Assembly (NCBI RefSeq): GCF_900091955.1
Contig: NZ_FMDF01000179.1
Coordinates: forward strand, 1 to 64,000
DNA from: Streptomyces sp. Ncost-T10-10d
GTDB taxonomy: Bacteria > Actinomycetota > Actinomycetes > Streptomycetales > Streptomycetaceae
Reading direction: 5' to 3'
DNA: 64,000 bases
The notes under the pieces were generated by a model. The model made no database searches. It was not told the origin of the DNA and worked only from the letters and a program-made list of their open reading frames with translations. The position numbers and the translations under genes are program-made. Positions 19,414 to 29,015 of this stretch are shown here, in pieces; the stretch's first letter is position 1, and each line of letters begins with the position of its first letter.

Positions 19414-21364
19414 GACCCCGGTTCGTGAACACCGTCGGCCGGCGGAGTCCGCGCACACGCTCGCGGCACTCCTCCATGACGCACTGACTCACCACGGCAC
19501 CCCGCCCCCGCTGGACGTGGCGCCGCTCGGCATACGTGACGCCTTCGTGGACGGCGGGGTCGACGTGGGTGCCGCACCCGGGGCATCCGCCGTGCCCGTC
19601 CGGTTCTACGGCCGGCACGTCGTCGTCGGCCCCTTCGCGCCGCCCGGACACGCCGGCCCGCGGCTCTGCGCCCACTGCCTCGAACGGCGCTGGCAGGCGG
19701 CCCGTTCCGTCGCGCTGCGCGAGGCGCTGGAGCTCGGTTCGGGCACCCGGACGGCCGGGGAGTCCCCGTACCTCACACCGTTCGCCGCACACGCGCTCGC
19801 GGGGGTCGTCGCCGCCCGGCTGGGCGGCACCGGACCGGAGACCGGCGTCTTCCCCGCAGTGCACCTGGTGGACCTCCGGACCCTGACGGTCCGCCACTAT
19901 CCGCTCGTCCCCGACCCCGAGTGCCCGCGCTGCGCGGTGGCGGAGCCGGACACCGCCGAGGCAGCCACGCTCACGCTGCGCCCGGCGCCCAAACACCGGC
20001 CCGGCAGCTTCCGGGTCCGGGACATCGACGAGTACGAGTTGCCCGTCGAGCCGTACGCCAACCCGGTGTGCGGTTCGCTCGGCCCGTCCGTCGTCCAGGA
20101 CGTCTCCTCCACCTCCACCTCCGCCACCATCGGCTGCTTCTCCATGCGCTCGGGGGAGTATCTGCGCGAGACCTTCTGGGGCGGTCACGCCGACACCTTC
20201 GCCGAGAGCATGCGGATCGGTGTGCTCGAAGGTCTTGAGCGGTACGCGGGCATGCGCTCCCGGGCCAGGAAGGCGCAGACACGGGACTCCCTGAACGCCC
20301 TGCGCGCCCGCGGCGAGCACGCGCTCGACCCGCGCGTGTGCGGGCTGTACTCGGACGGTTTCCACCGCGCCAACCCCCGCGTCACCCCGTTCTCCCCGGA
20401 CCGTGCGATCCCCTGGGTCCAGGGCTGGTCCCTGCGCGACCGGCGCACGGTCCTGGTGCCCGAAGTCCTCACGTACTACCACGCGCCCGGTCTGGAGAAC
20501 CGCTTCGTCCAGGAGAGCTCCAACGGCTGCGCCTCGGGGGGCTGCCTGGAGGAGGCCGTCTACTACGGGCTGATGGAGCTCGTCGAGCGCGACGCGTTCC
20601 TGCTCTCCTGGTACGGGCAGGCCGCGCTGCCCGAGATCGACCCGCGCACCAGCCGTCGCCGGGCCACCCGTCAGATGGTCGACCGGCTGGAGATGTACGG
20701 CTACGAGGCCCGCTTCTTCGACACCCGGATCTCCTTCCCGATCCCGGTCGTCACGGGGGTCGCCGTGCGGATGGACGGCGGGCCGGGCCTGATGTGCTTC
20801 GGCGCGGGTGCCGGACTGGATCCGGAGGCGGCCCTGGCCGGTGCGCTGTGCGAGATCGCCACCGACGCGGTGAACCTCCGCCGGCGCACCGAGCGCGACC
20901 TGGAGCGGTTGCGCGCCATGGCGGACGACTTCCACCGGGTCGAGGCGCTGCACGACCACCCCCTGGCCTACGGCGTCCCGGAGATGGGCCGCCATGCGCA
21001 CTTCCTGATCGGCGAGCCGGGAGCGCCGCGCCCTCCCCTGAGGTCCTTCGACGAGTTGTACGGGGACGGCTCGGTGCTTCCCGTCTCCGACGATCTGCGG
21101 GACGACCTGAGCCGATGCGTGGATGCCGTCACCGCCGCCGGATTCGACGTGATCGTCGTCGACCAGACCATGCCGGAACAGCGCGAGCTGGGCCTGACCA
21201 CGGTCGGCGTCATCGTGCCCGGCCTGCTGCCGATCGACTTCGGCTGGACCCGGCAGCGCGCGCTCGGCATGGACCGGCTGCGCACCGCCCTGCGCGAAGC
21301 CGGGCTGCGCGAGAGCGATCTCACCGACGCCGACCTCAACCCCGCCCCGCACCCCTTCCCATGA
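19403..21364 (+). CDS. YcaO-domain azoline cyclodehydratase, copy 1
   Basis: The 653-residue protein belongs to the TOMM YcaO family, which uses ATP to cyclise Cys, Ser or Thr onto the preceding amide, giving thiazoline or oxazoline. The N-terminal third has two CxxC pairs (CAHC, CPRC), the Cys4 zinc domain of 'C-protein' fusions. The YcaO core has EGLERYAG, the block SSNGCASGGCLEEAVYYGLMEL and VERDAFLLSWYG. The protein ends PAPHPFP, the proline-rich C-terminus typical of azoline-forming YcaOs. It overlaps the ThiF-like gene, and its stop overlaps an ATG at 21361. A second, diverged YcaO lies at 29768-31735. Confidence 0.92.
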   Translation: MAVETPVREHRRPAESAHTLAALLHDALTHHGTPPPLDVAPLGIRDAFVDGGVDVGAAPGASAVPVRFYGRHVVVGPFAPPGHAGPRLCAHCLERRWQAARSVALREALELGSGTRTAGESPYLTPFAAHALAGVVAARLGGTGPETGVFPAVHLVDLRTLTVRHYPLVPDPECPRCAVAEPDTAEAATLTLRPAPKHRPGSFRVRDIDEYELPVEPYANPVCGSLGPSVVQDVSSTSTSATIGCFSMRSGEYLRETFWGGHADTFAESMRIGVLEGLERYAGMRSRARKAQTRDSLNALRARGEHALDPRVCGLYSDGFHRANPRVTPFSPDRAIPWVQGWSLRDRRTVLVPEVLTYYHAPGLENRFVQESSNGCASGGCLEEAVYYGLMELVERDAFLLSWYGQAALPEIDPRTSRRRATRQMVDRLEMYGYEARFFDTRISFPIPVVTGVAVRMDGGPGLMCFGAGAGLDPEAALAGALCEIATDAVNLRRRTERDLERLRAMADDFHRVEALHDHPLAYGVPEMGRHAHFLIGEPGAPRPPLRSFDELYGDGSVLPVSDDLRDDLSRCVDAVTAAGFDVIVVDQTMPEQRELGLTTVGVIVPGLLPIDFGWTRQRALGMDRLRTALREAGLRESDLTDADLNPAPHPFP

Positions 21365-21378
21365 CCGAGGAGCCCGCC

Positions 21379-22953
21379 ATGGGGTACGCCCATGAATACG
21401 CCGCCGCGATCCTTCAGCGCGGCCGGGTCCCGATGGACCCCGCCGATTTCGTACCGAACTGGTCGGACGGCCCGCGCAAGGCCAAGTTCTATCCCGGCGT
21501 CGAGAACCTGCCGCTGCCCGCCTGCGACTACCCGGACCACGCGGCACTCGATCGCGGTCTCGCCCAGGACTCCGGCGAGGAAGCGGAGTTCGACCTCACG
21601 CTGCTCTCCGGGATGCTCCATGACTCCTACGGGCTGACCGGCCGCCGCCTGGGCGTCCAGACCAACACCGACCTCGGCGCCCTGCCGTACTACCCGCTCG
21701 CCAACTGGTCCCGGGGTTCCGCGTCCGGCGGCGGGCTCTACCCGGTCAGCCTCTACTGGGTGTCCGGGCCGAGCGGTCCCGTACCGCCGGGGGTGCACTA
21801 CTACTCCACGCGGCACCACGCGATGCAGCGGCTGCTGACCGGCGAGGTGTCGGGCGAGGTGCGGGCGGCGCTCGGGGACGGGGCGCCGGGTCCGGACACC
21901 GATCAGTATCTGGTCCTCGGGATCAAGTACTGGCAGAACGCCTTCAAGTACAACAACTTCTCCTTCCACGCCGTGTCCATGGACCTCGGGGCGTGTGTAC
22001 AGACCTGGCGGATGTGGGCCGGCGCCCGGGGGCTGTCCGTTCAGCCCGCGCTCTGGTTCGACGAGGAGCGGCTCGGACGGCTGCTCGGTGTGGACACGGA
22101 GGCGGAAGGCATCTTCGCCGTCGTACCGCTGAAGTGGGCGGGGGCCGCCTCCCGCACACCGTCCGCCTCCCCGGTCTCCGTGCGCCACCGGGACCGTGAG
22201 CGCTCGCGTACGGTCCTCACCTTCGACGCGCTCCGGCGGATGCAGGCCGTCACCGCCGCCCGTGCCACCGACCGTCCCGACCCGGCGGCGCTCGCCCCGG
22301 CCGCCGCGCACCCCGCCGATCCGGCCCGCCCGGAGGTGGCACTGCCGCCCGCTCCGCCGCTCGACACGGACGTACGCACCGCGCTGCGCGCCCGCCGCAG
22401 CAGTTTCGGCCGTTTCGACGCCCAGCGCCCGATCGGCGCAGGGCAGTTGGCGGCCTGCCTGGCGGCTTCCGTGGCAGGTTCGCGGATCGGCGGCGACACC
22501 GGAGGGCAGCGGCTGGCGAAGCTCTATGCGTTCGTCGGCCATGTCGAGGGGATCGCGCCCGGTGCGTACGAGTACGACCCCGACGCGCACAGTCTGCGGC
22601 TGGTGAAGGCGGGCAGGCCGGGCGAGTTCCTGCAGAAGAACTACTTCCTGTCGAACTACAACCTGGAGCAGGCCGGCGCGGTCCTGGTGCCCACCGTCCG
22701 CACCGAAGCCGTCCTCGACGCCGTCGGGGACCGTGGATACCGCCTGGTCAACGCCACCGTCGGGGCGATCGCCCAGACCGCCTACACGGCCGCGTCCGCC
22801 GTGGGCATCGGCTGCGGGGTGGCGCTCGGCTTCGACAACATCTCGTACATCGAGGAACTCTCTCTCGCCGGGACGGGCGAAGCGCCACTGCTGATCATGA
22901 TGATCGGCAACGAGCGGCCGGCCCCGGCCGACTTCCGGTACGAGATCGCCTGA
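21379..22953 (+). CDS. SagB-family azoline dehydrogenase (FMN-dependent)
   Basis: The roughly 524-residue protein has two nitroreductase-like halves. The first contains SRGSASGGGLYPVSLYW and KYNNFSFHAVSMDLGACVQTW; the second begins LRARRSSFGRFDAQRPIG and includes LVNATVGAIAQTAYTAASAVGIGCGVALGF. SagB enzymes oxidise azolines to aromatic azoles using FMN. The start at 21379 has GAGGAG 6 bp upstream; the ATG at 21361, which overlaps the YcaO stop as ATGA, would add six residues and cannot be excluded. Its place after the YcaO gene fits a cyclise-then-oxidise order. Confidence 0.88.
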   Translation: MGYAHEYAAAILQRGRVPMDPADFVPNWSDGPRKAKFYPGVENLPLPACDYPDHAALDRGLAQDSGEEAEFDLTLLSGMLHDSYGLTGRRLGVQTNTDLGALPYYPLANWSRGSASGGGLYPVSLYWVSGPSGPVPPGVHYYSTRHHAMQRLLTGEVSGEVRAALGDGAPGPDTDQYLVLGIKYWQNAFKYNNFSFHAVSMDLGACVQTWRMWAGARGLSVQPALWFDEERLGRLLGVDTEAEGIFAVVPLKWAGAASRTPSASPVSVRHRDRERSRTVLTFDALRRMQAVTAARATDRPDPAALAPAAAHPADPARPEVALPPAPPLDTDVRTALRARRSSFGRFDAQRPIGAGQLAACLAASVAGSRIGGDTGGQRLAKLYAFVGHVEGIAPGAYEYDPDAHSLRLVKAGRPGEFLQKNYFLSNYNLEQAGAVLVPTVRTEAVLDAVGDRGYRLVNATVGAIAQTAYTAASAVGIGCGVALGFDNISYIEELSLAGTGEAPLLIMMIGNERPAPADFRYEIA

Positions 22954-23001
22954 GCGCCGCCACTTCCGACGACGACCGGAACGAGAAGGGGAAACCCCGC
23001 C

Positions 23002-25716
23002 ATGACGCCGGACCACCCATCCACCGCCGCTGCCACCCGCTCCCGCTTCATGCTGCGGGTCGCCGGCCTGCCGGTCGAGAGCGTGCAGGCGCTGCGCTGC
23101 CCGGAGAGCCGCCGCTGGGCCGACGAAGTCCTGCATGCCACCGAACGGTTGCGCGCCGACGGCGAGCGGCTCGGCGACCTGATCCACGACCTCATCGGCG
23201 GCAGCGAGGACGAGGCGCTGCGCCGCACGCTGCTGGGACTGCGCCGTGACGTCTTCAACAACCGGCTGCCGAGGGCCGATGCCGCCGGCCGTCTACCGGC
23301 CCTCGTACAGGGCCTCGACGCGGCGGCCGGCGCGGCGCTGGCGGCCTGGCTGACCGGCCGGCGCCGACTGGACGAGCAGCGGGCGATGGGCCGCGCCCTG
23401 CTCGCCGACGAGACCGGGCGCGCCCGCGACGTACTGCGTCGGCTGGCAGGAGAGGAGCGGCTGCGCAAGGGGCTGCTGCTGGCGTCCCCGGCGCTGGACG
23501 CACAGCTCGACGCGTATGCGAGGAGCAGCGCCGTCACGCCCCCGGACAAGAAGCAGCGCAAGATCGAGCGCTCGCTGCTCTCGTACCTCTACCGCACGGT
23601 GTGCAAGACCAGCCCGTTCTCCACGTTCACCGGCGTCGCCCTCGGAACCTTCGGCGAGCCTGCCGGGGACCAGGGCCTCCGGGTCCGGGTCGGCGACGAA
23701 TGGGCCGGGCGGCTGCGGCTCAATGTCGTCGCCGTCGGCAGGCTCGCGGAAGCCGTGATCGCGGACCCGGTCCGCCGCGCCGATCTGCCGGTCGCCCTGG
23801 CCTCCGGCTGGGGTCGCGACGACGACCGGGTCCGCTATGTGCGCCGCTGGGTCACCCAGGGCGACGAGGACACCGCTGTCACCTTCGACGCGGTGAAGGA
23901 CCGGCTGTTCTTCCTCCGCCGCAGCGGCACTCTGGAACGCCTTCTCGGTCTGTTCGAGGAGCGCGGCACCCTTCGCTACGGGGAGCTGGCCGGCTGGCTC
24001 GCCGCGGACCAGGACGCGGACGAGGAGGAGTGCGCCCACTACCTCCAGGCGCTCCTCGACCTCGGCATGGTGCAGGTCCCCTGCCTGCGGACCGAGGTCC
24101 ATGACACCGATCCGCTGCGCGCCTTCCAGACCTCGCTGCGCGGACTCGACCGTCCCTGGGCGGACCGGCTCGCCGGGCGTCTGGACGCCCCCGCGTCCTG
24201 TGTCGAACGGTTCGCGGACGCGAGTCCGGCCGAACGGCGTTCGCTGATGGACGAGTTGCGCACCGCACTGCGCACCCTCCAGGAGGAGGAGCTCGGCATG
24301 GACAGGGCGAGAATTCCGCAGACCCTGCTGTACGAGGACGTGGCGGCCGGGCAGCGCACCCAACTGTCCGCCCCGGCCTGGGAGAGGCTGGCGGCCGGGC
24401 CGCTCGGCGCGGTGGAACGCATCCTGCCCGCCTTCGACCTGACCCTGCCGCAGCGCGTCACCTTCAAGGGGTTCTTCCTCGCCCGGTACGGACAGGGCGG
24501 CCGCTGCGACGATTTGCTGAAGCTGGTCCACGACTTCCACGAGGACTTCTTCGACCAGTACATGTCGTTCACCGCGAAGCACACCACGTTCGACGCGGAC
24601 GGAAATTACGTACCCGAGGAGAACTGGCTGTCCCTGCCGCAGCTCAAGGCCCTCGACACGGCCCGGCAGACCTTCGTGGAACGGATGCGCGCCCTGTGGT
24701 CGGCCTGGGAGAAGTCGGGCACGGACAGCGGCGAGATCCACGTCGACGACGGCATCCTCGACGAGGTTGCCTCCGAACTGTCCACGCTGGCACCGGAGTT
24801 CAGTCCGCTCGCACACCATGTGCAGATCGTGGAGCGGCCCGCCGATCCGCTGGTCGTCCTCAACCGTTCCTACGGGGGTGTCTCCTTCCCGTTCAGCAGG
24901 TTCACGCACCTGTTCGACGGCCTCGACGAAGAGCTGCTCGCCGCAACCGCCGGCCTCGTACCCGAGGGCGCCGTCCTCGCCGAGGTCACCGGGGGGCCCG
25001 TCACCAGCAATCTCAATCTGCACGGCCGGCTCACCGAGTACGAGATCGTCTGCCCCGGCGAGCGCGGCACCCTGCCCGCCCCCAACCGCATCCACCTGAA
25101 CGACCTCCACCTCGCCCACGACCGGACCACGGGCCGGCTCGTCCTGCGCTCCACCCGGCTGGGCAAGGAGGTGGTGCCCGTCTACCTCGGCTACCTCGTC
25201 CCCCTCGCCCTGCCCGAACTGCCCCGCACGCTGCTGCTGCTCTCGCCGACCTCCATGTCCCCGCTCAATGTGTGGGGCGGCGTGCCCGAGGGCGCGCCGG
25301 AGGGCGGAGTCACCACGAGGCCGCGGGTCCGGCACGGGAGTGTGGTCCTCAGCAGGCGCAGCTGGAGCGCGCCCGCCGCCGTGCTGCCGCTGCGCCGGCC
25401 GGGGACCGGGGACGACACGTGGTTCCTGGACTGGCACGCGTTCCGCCGCGCCCATGGTCTGCCGGACCGGGTCTTCGCCACCGTCGCCGACAGCGGCGCG
25501 CGCGGGGCGACTGGTGCCAAGCCCAGCTACGTCGACCTCGACAGCCCGCTCTCCCTGTCCGCGTTCGAGGCACTGATCAAGACCCCCGAGGCCCGGGTCG
25601 TGTTCCGGGAAATGCTGCCCGACGAGGACGGGCTGCACACCGTCTCCGGCCGAGGCCGCCATGTCGCCGAACTCGCGGTGGAGACGGCCACCGCCCGAAG
25701 GAGAGACCGCTCATGA
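23002..25716 (+). CDS. Lantibiotic dehydratase N-terminal (LanB glutamylation) protein
   Basis: The 904-residue protein matches the large half of split LanB dehydratases. The conserved block SYLYRTVCKTSPFSTFTGVALG lies near residue 200, with RVTFKGFFLARYG and HDFHEDFFDQY near 500. In goadsporin and thiopeptide pathways this half transfers glutamate from Glu-tRNA to Ser or Thr side chains, and a separate SpaB_C-type protein removes it to give Dha or Dhb. The next gene overlaps as ATGA and is that partner. GAGAAGGGG precedes the ATG. Confidence 0.88.
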   Translation: MTPDHPSTAAATRSRFMLRVAGLPVESVQALRCPESRRWADEVLHATERLRADGERLGDLIHDLIGGSEDEALRRTLLGLRRDVFNNRLPRADAAGRLPALVQGLDAAAGAALAAWLTGRRRLDEQRAMGRALLADETGRARDVLRRLAGEERLRKGLLLASPALDAQLDAYARSSAVTPPDKKQRKIERSLLSYLYRTVCKTSPFSTFTGVALGTFGEPAGDQGLRVRVGDEWAGRLRLNVVAVGRLAEAVIADPVRRADLPVALASGWGRDDDRVRYVRRWVTQGDEDTAVTFDAVKDRLFFLRRSGTLERLLGLFEERGTLRYGELAGWLAADQDADEEECAHYLQALLDLGMVQVPCLRTEVHDTDPLRAFQTSLRGLDRPWADRLAGRLDAPASCVERFADASPAERRSLMDELRTALRTLQEEELGMDRARIPQTLLYEDVAAGQRTQLSAPAWERLAAGPLGAVERILPAFDLTLPQRVTFKGFFLARYGQGGRCDDLLKLVHDFHEDFFDQYMSFTAKHTTFDADGNYVPEENWLSLPQLKALDTARQTFVERMRALWSAWEKSGTDSGEIHVDDGILDEVASELSTLAPEFSPLAHHVQIVERPADPLVVLNRSYGGVSFPFSRFTHLFDGLDEELLAATAGLVPEGAVLAEVTGGPVTSNLNLHGRLTEYEIVCPGERGTLPAPNRIHLNDLHLAHDRTTGRLVLRSTRLGKEVVPVYLGYLVPLALPELPRTLLLLSPTSMSPLNVWGGVPEGAPEGGVTTRPRVRHGSVVLSRRSWSAPAAVLPLRRPGTGDDTWFLDWHAFRRAHGLPDRVFATVADSGARGATGAKPSYVDLDSPLSLSAFEALIKTPEARVVFREMLPDEDGLHTVSGRGRHVAELAVETATARRRDRS

Positions 25717-26771
25717 GACCGGCCCCACCCACCCCGGCCACCACGCAGATCCGCCCGACGGGAGCCTGGCAGGCCACCCACATCTTCTACGCCGCCAACC
25801 CCCGGCCCATGCTGACCCATTGCATCCGCCCGCTGGTGGCGGAACTGGAGGCGGACGGTCTGCTCACGGGCTACTTCTTCATCAACTACTGGCTGGAGGG
25901 CCCGCACGTGCGGCTGCGGATCAGGCCCGCGACCCCGGACGCCGAAGCCGAGGTCCGACGCCGTACGGAGGCGGCCGTCGACGCGTTCCTGGCCGAACGG
26001 CCCGCGCTGTACGAGGTGGACTCCGGTTTCCTCAACGACTTCTACAACACCTTGTTCGACATCGAGTTCCCCGGAGCCGAACGCGGCCACTACATGGACG
26101 ACCAGGGCCGGATGAACCTGCGCCCCAACAATTCGCGCAGCGAGGAGGTCTACGAACCGGAGTACGGCAAATACGGCGGCCCGGCCGGGATCGAGCTCGC
26201 CGAATGGCATTTCAGGCACTCCAGCGACCTGGTCATCGACGCCTTCCGGACGAAGAACCTCCATCTGCGGACCGTGCTGCTCGGCACCTCCGCGCAGCTG
26301 ATGATGGTGATGGCCGCGGCCTTCCTGCCGGACCGGCAGGAACTCGCCGACTACCTCGACAGCTATTACGAGTTCTGGCACCGGGCCTTCCCCGGTACCG
26401 GCTTCATCGGCAGCGACGAGTACGACCGCAACTACGCCTCGATGGCCGCAGGCCTGGCCGCCCGCTTCGCCCGGGTCCGGGCCGCCGTGGCGGGCGAGGA
26501 GGGCGCGGCGCGGCTGCCCGGATTCCTCGCCGGCTGGGCCGATCACTGCGTCGAGCTGCGCGACAGGGCCGTCGCGCTGACCCTCAAGGGTGATCTGACG
26601 TTCCGTTCCTGGGACGGCGAACGCGACGAGCAGGTCACCGACCCGGCGGCCTCGCTGCCGCTGCTCCTGTCCCCGTACATGCATATGACCAACAACCGGC
26701 TGCATGTGACGATCAGGGACGAGGCATACCTCTCGCACGTGCTCGGCCGGGCCCTGCGGGAGCCGGGATGA
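25713..26771 (+). CDS. SpaB_C / thiopeptide-type bacteriocin biosynthesis protein (LanB elimination partner)
   Basis: This 352-residue protein has the family's features: WQATHIFYAANPRPMLTHCI at the start, FFINYWLEGPHVRLRI, YMHMTNNRLHVTIRDEAYLSHVL at the end. The family includes both glutamate-elimination subunits of split LanBs and the [4+2] pyridine synthases of thiopeptides. It overlaps the LanB N-domain gene and is the only family member in the cluster, so I assign it the elimination role, which dehydration requires. That leaves no obvious pyridine synthase. The alternative, that it forms the pyridine, would leave dehydration unexplained. Confidence 0.82.
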   Translation: MRPAPPTPATTQIRPTGAWQATHIFYAANPRPMLTHCIRPLVAELEADGLLTGYFFINYWLEGPHVRLRIRPATPDAEAEVRRRTEAAVDAFLAERPALYEVDSGFLNDFYNTLFDIEFPGAERGHYMDDQGRMNLRPNNSRSEEVYEPEYGKYGGPAGIELAEWHFRHSSDLVIDAFRTKNLHLRTVLLGTSAQLMMVMAAAFLPDRQELADYLDSYYEFWHRAFPGTGFIGSDEYDRNYASMAAGLAARFARVRAAVAGEEGAARLPGFLAGWADHCVELRDRAVALTLKGDLTFRSWDGERDEQVTDPAASLPLLLSPYMHMTNNRLHVTIRDEAYLSHVLGRALREPG

Positions 26772-27904
26772 GCGCCACTGCGCAGGGGGCCGCCGAAGCC
26801 CTCGCCGAATACCGGCCCGCACTACGCCCCCGGGTTCTGCTCAGCGACGCGCTGCTGCACGGCGCCGCGACGGTGCACCTGATCAAGGACACCGACAGCG
26901 GCAGCTCCTTCAGGGTCGGCCCCAAGGAGCACTTCCTCATCGCGAGGATGGACGGAGAGCGCAGCCTGCGGGAGATCGGCGAGGAGTACGCCGAGGAGTA
27001 CGGGCGCAGGCTGGACGGCGCACGCTGGCAGCAGATCCTGCGGATGCTCGGCACGCGCGGCCTGCTGGCCGGTGCCGACGCCCGCGCGCCCGCCGAATCG
27101 GCCCCCCGGCCCGCCGAGCCTGCCGAGCCCCGGCGCGGGGTACTGCGCGGCAGCATCCGGCTGGTCGCCGACGCCGACGCCACCACCGCCAGGCTGCACC
27201 GGGTGACCGGCTTCCTGCTGGCTCCGGGATGGCTGGCACCCCTGCTGGTCCTGGTGCTGGCCATGGAGGTGGTGGTCGCCCTGCGCGCGGATGAACTGCT
27301 CATCAACGCGAAGGAGTTGTTCACCAACCCGGTTCTGCTGACGGGTGCTGCCACGCTGCTCTGGTTCAGTACCGCCCTGCATGAACTCGCCCACGGAGTC
27401 GTCGCCCGGCACTACGGCGGCACGGTGGCCGAAATCGGTCTGCGCTGGCGGCTGCCCGTGGTCATCATGTACTGCACGGTCGACAACTACCTCTATCTGG
27501 GCTCCCGTTGGCAACGCATCCATACTGCGCTGGCGGGCGCGGTGATGAACCTGCTCTTTCTGCTTCCGTTCTGTGCTCTCTGGCTGTTCGCCCCGCTCGA
27601 CGCGGCCACGCACGGAGCGCTCGGCGCCCTGCTGCTCCTCGGCAGTGCGCAGGCGCTCGCCATGCTGGTCCCGCTCCCGCCGCTCGACGGCTACCGGATC
27701 GTGAGCCAGCTGTGCGGGGCCACCGAACTGGCCGCGTCGGCCGGCACGTACCTGCGCCTGGTCGCCCGCCGCGACCCGGCCGCGGCCGATTACCCACGCC
27801 GCGCCCGGACCGCGTACCTCGCCTACGGACTGGGTTCGGTGTTCGTGCTCGTGCTGATCCTCGCCGCCGTCGTGGCGGGTGCCCACCATCTGCTGACCGT
27901 GTGA
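26768..27904 (+). CDS. PqqD-like / M50 membrane zinc metalloprotease
   Basis: Residues about 20-100 resemble a PqqD-type leader-recognition domain (FRVGPKEHFLIARMDGERSLREIGEEY). The rest is an M50 site-2-protease-like membrane domain: a helix at about 140-165, then TALHELAHGVVARHYGG with the HELAH zinc site near residue 204, and VPLPPLDGYRI near 305 supplying the third ligand (LDG motif). A membrane protease carrying a leader-binding domain fits removal of the leader during or before export. The gene overlaps its upstream neighbour as ATGA. The assignment as leader peptidase is inferred; other RiPP M50-like proteins have unknown roles. Confidence 0.78.
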   Translation: MSATAQGAAEALAEYRPALRPRVLLSDALLHGAATVHLIKDTDSGSSFRVGPKEHFLIARMDGERSLREIGEEYAEEYGRRLDGARWQQILRMLGTRGLLAGADARAPAESAPRPAEPAEPRRGVLRGSIRLVADADATTARLHRVTGFLLAPGWLAPLLVLVLAMEVVVALRADELLINAKELFTNPVLLTGAATLLWFSTALHELAHGVVARHYGGTVAEIGLRWRLPVVIMYCTVDNYLYLGSRWQRIHTALAGAVMNLLFLLPFCALWLFAPLDAATHGALGALLLLGSAQALAMLVPLPPLDGYRIVSQLCGATELAASAGTYLRLVARRDPAAADYPRRARTAYLAYGLGSVFVLVLILAAVVAGAHHLLTV

Positions 27905-27975
27905 CCACCGACCGCATGCCGACCCACCGCCCCGAAGGTCCGACCCGCCGGGCAGCGGCGGACAAGGAGAAGTCC

Positions 27976-28950
27976 ATGACCCCCACCGCCCCGTCCACCT
28001 CCCCGGGGAATCAGGCCGACCCGGACGACAGCGGCCGGCCCCCGGCAGCCGTCGTCCTCGACGACGTACACAAGCGGTACGGCGACACGCGCGCCGTCGA
28101 CGGGGTGTCCCTCACCGTGCCGCGCGGCGAGTTCTTCGGACTGCTCGGCCCCAACGGGGCAGGCAAGACCACCCTCGTGGAGATCATGGAGGGGCAGCGC
28201 AAGGCCGACTCCGGGACCGTGACCGTCCTCGGCGCCGGTCCCTGGCCGCGCAACGCGGCCCTGCTCCCCAGGCTCGGCGTGCAGACCCAGACCTCGGCGT
28301 TCTTCGTCCGCCTCACCGCCCGCGAACATCTGCGCACCATGGCCGCCCTCTACCGGGTGGACCGTGCGGCGGCCGAACGCGCGCTGGCCTCCGTCGGCCT
28401 CGCCGAGCAGGGCGACACCCGGGTGGACAACCTCTCAGGCGGCCAGCGGCAGCGGCTCGCCATCGCCTCCGCGCTCGTCCACGAACCCGAGCTGATCTTC
28501 CTGGACGAGCCGACCGCAGCCCTCGATCCGCAGGCCCGGCGCGCCCTGTGGCAGGTGCTGCGCGACCTCAAGGGCGCGGGCCGCACCATCATCTACACCA
28601 CCCACCACCTCGACGAGGCCGAGGCGCTCTGCGACCGCGTCGCCATCATGGTCGACGGTTCCGTCGCCGCCCTCGACAGCCCCGCCCGCCTCATCGCCGC
28701 AGCCGGCCCCACCACCAGACTGCTGGTCCCCGCGGGCCGCCTGTCCCTCGACGAGGCCCGGGCCATCGAGGGCGTCGACAGCGTCACCGAGGAGCCCGGC
28801 GCGCTCGTGCTGGAAACCCTCGAATCGGGCAGGGTCCTGGCCGCGATCGACGCCCTCGCCGGACTCCAGGGCGTACAGACGCGCACCGCCAGTCTCGAAG
28901 ACGTCTATCTGACGCTCACCGGGGCAGAGGCCGGATCCCCGCAGCCGTAA
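27976..28950 (+). CDS. ABC exporter ATP-binding protein
   Basis: The 324-residue ATPase has Walker A GPNGAGKTT, Q-loop QTQTSAFFVRLTAREHL, signature LSGGQRQRLAIASAL and Walker B LIFLDEPTAALDP. It has a C-terminal extension of about 90 residues, as in drug and antibiotic exporters of the DrrA/CcmA class. AAGGAGAAG sits just before the ATG at 27976; a GTG at 27901 is in frame but lacks a ribosome site. With the next gene it should export the mature peptide or give self-resistance. Confidence 0.92.
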   Translation: MTPTAPSTSPGNQADPDDSGRPPAAVVLDDVHKRYGDTRAVDGVSLTVPRGEFFGLLGPNGAGKTTLVEIMEGQRKADSGTVTVLGAGPWPRNAALLPRLGVQTQTSAFFVRLTAREHLRTMAALYRVDRAAAERALASVGLAEQGDTRVDNLSGGQRQRLAIASALVHEPELIFLDEPTAALDPQARRALWQVLRDLKGAGRTIIYTTHHLDEAEALCDRVAIMVDGSVAALDSPARLIAAAGPTTRLLVPAGRLSLDEARAIEGVDSVTEEPGALVLETLESGRVLAAIDALAGLQGVQTRTASLEDVYLTLTGAEAGSPQP

Positions 28951-29015
28951 CGGGCCGAACCGCTCGCCCCCATGGCCCCCACCACCCTCGCACCCAGCGA
29001 TACGGAGACACCCCG

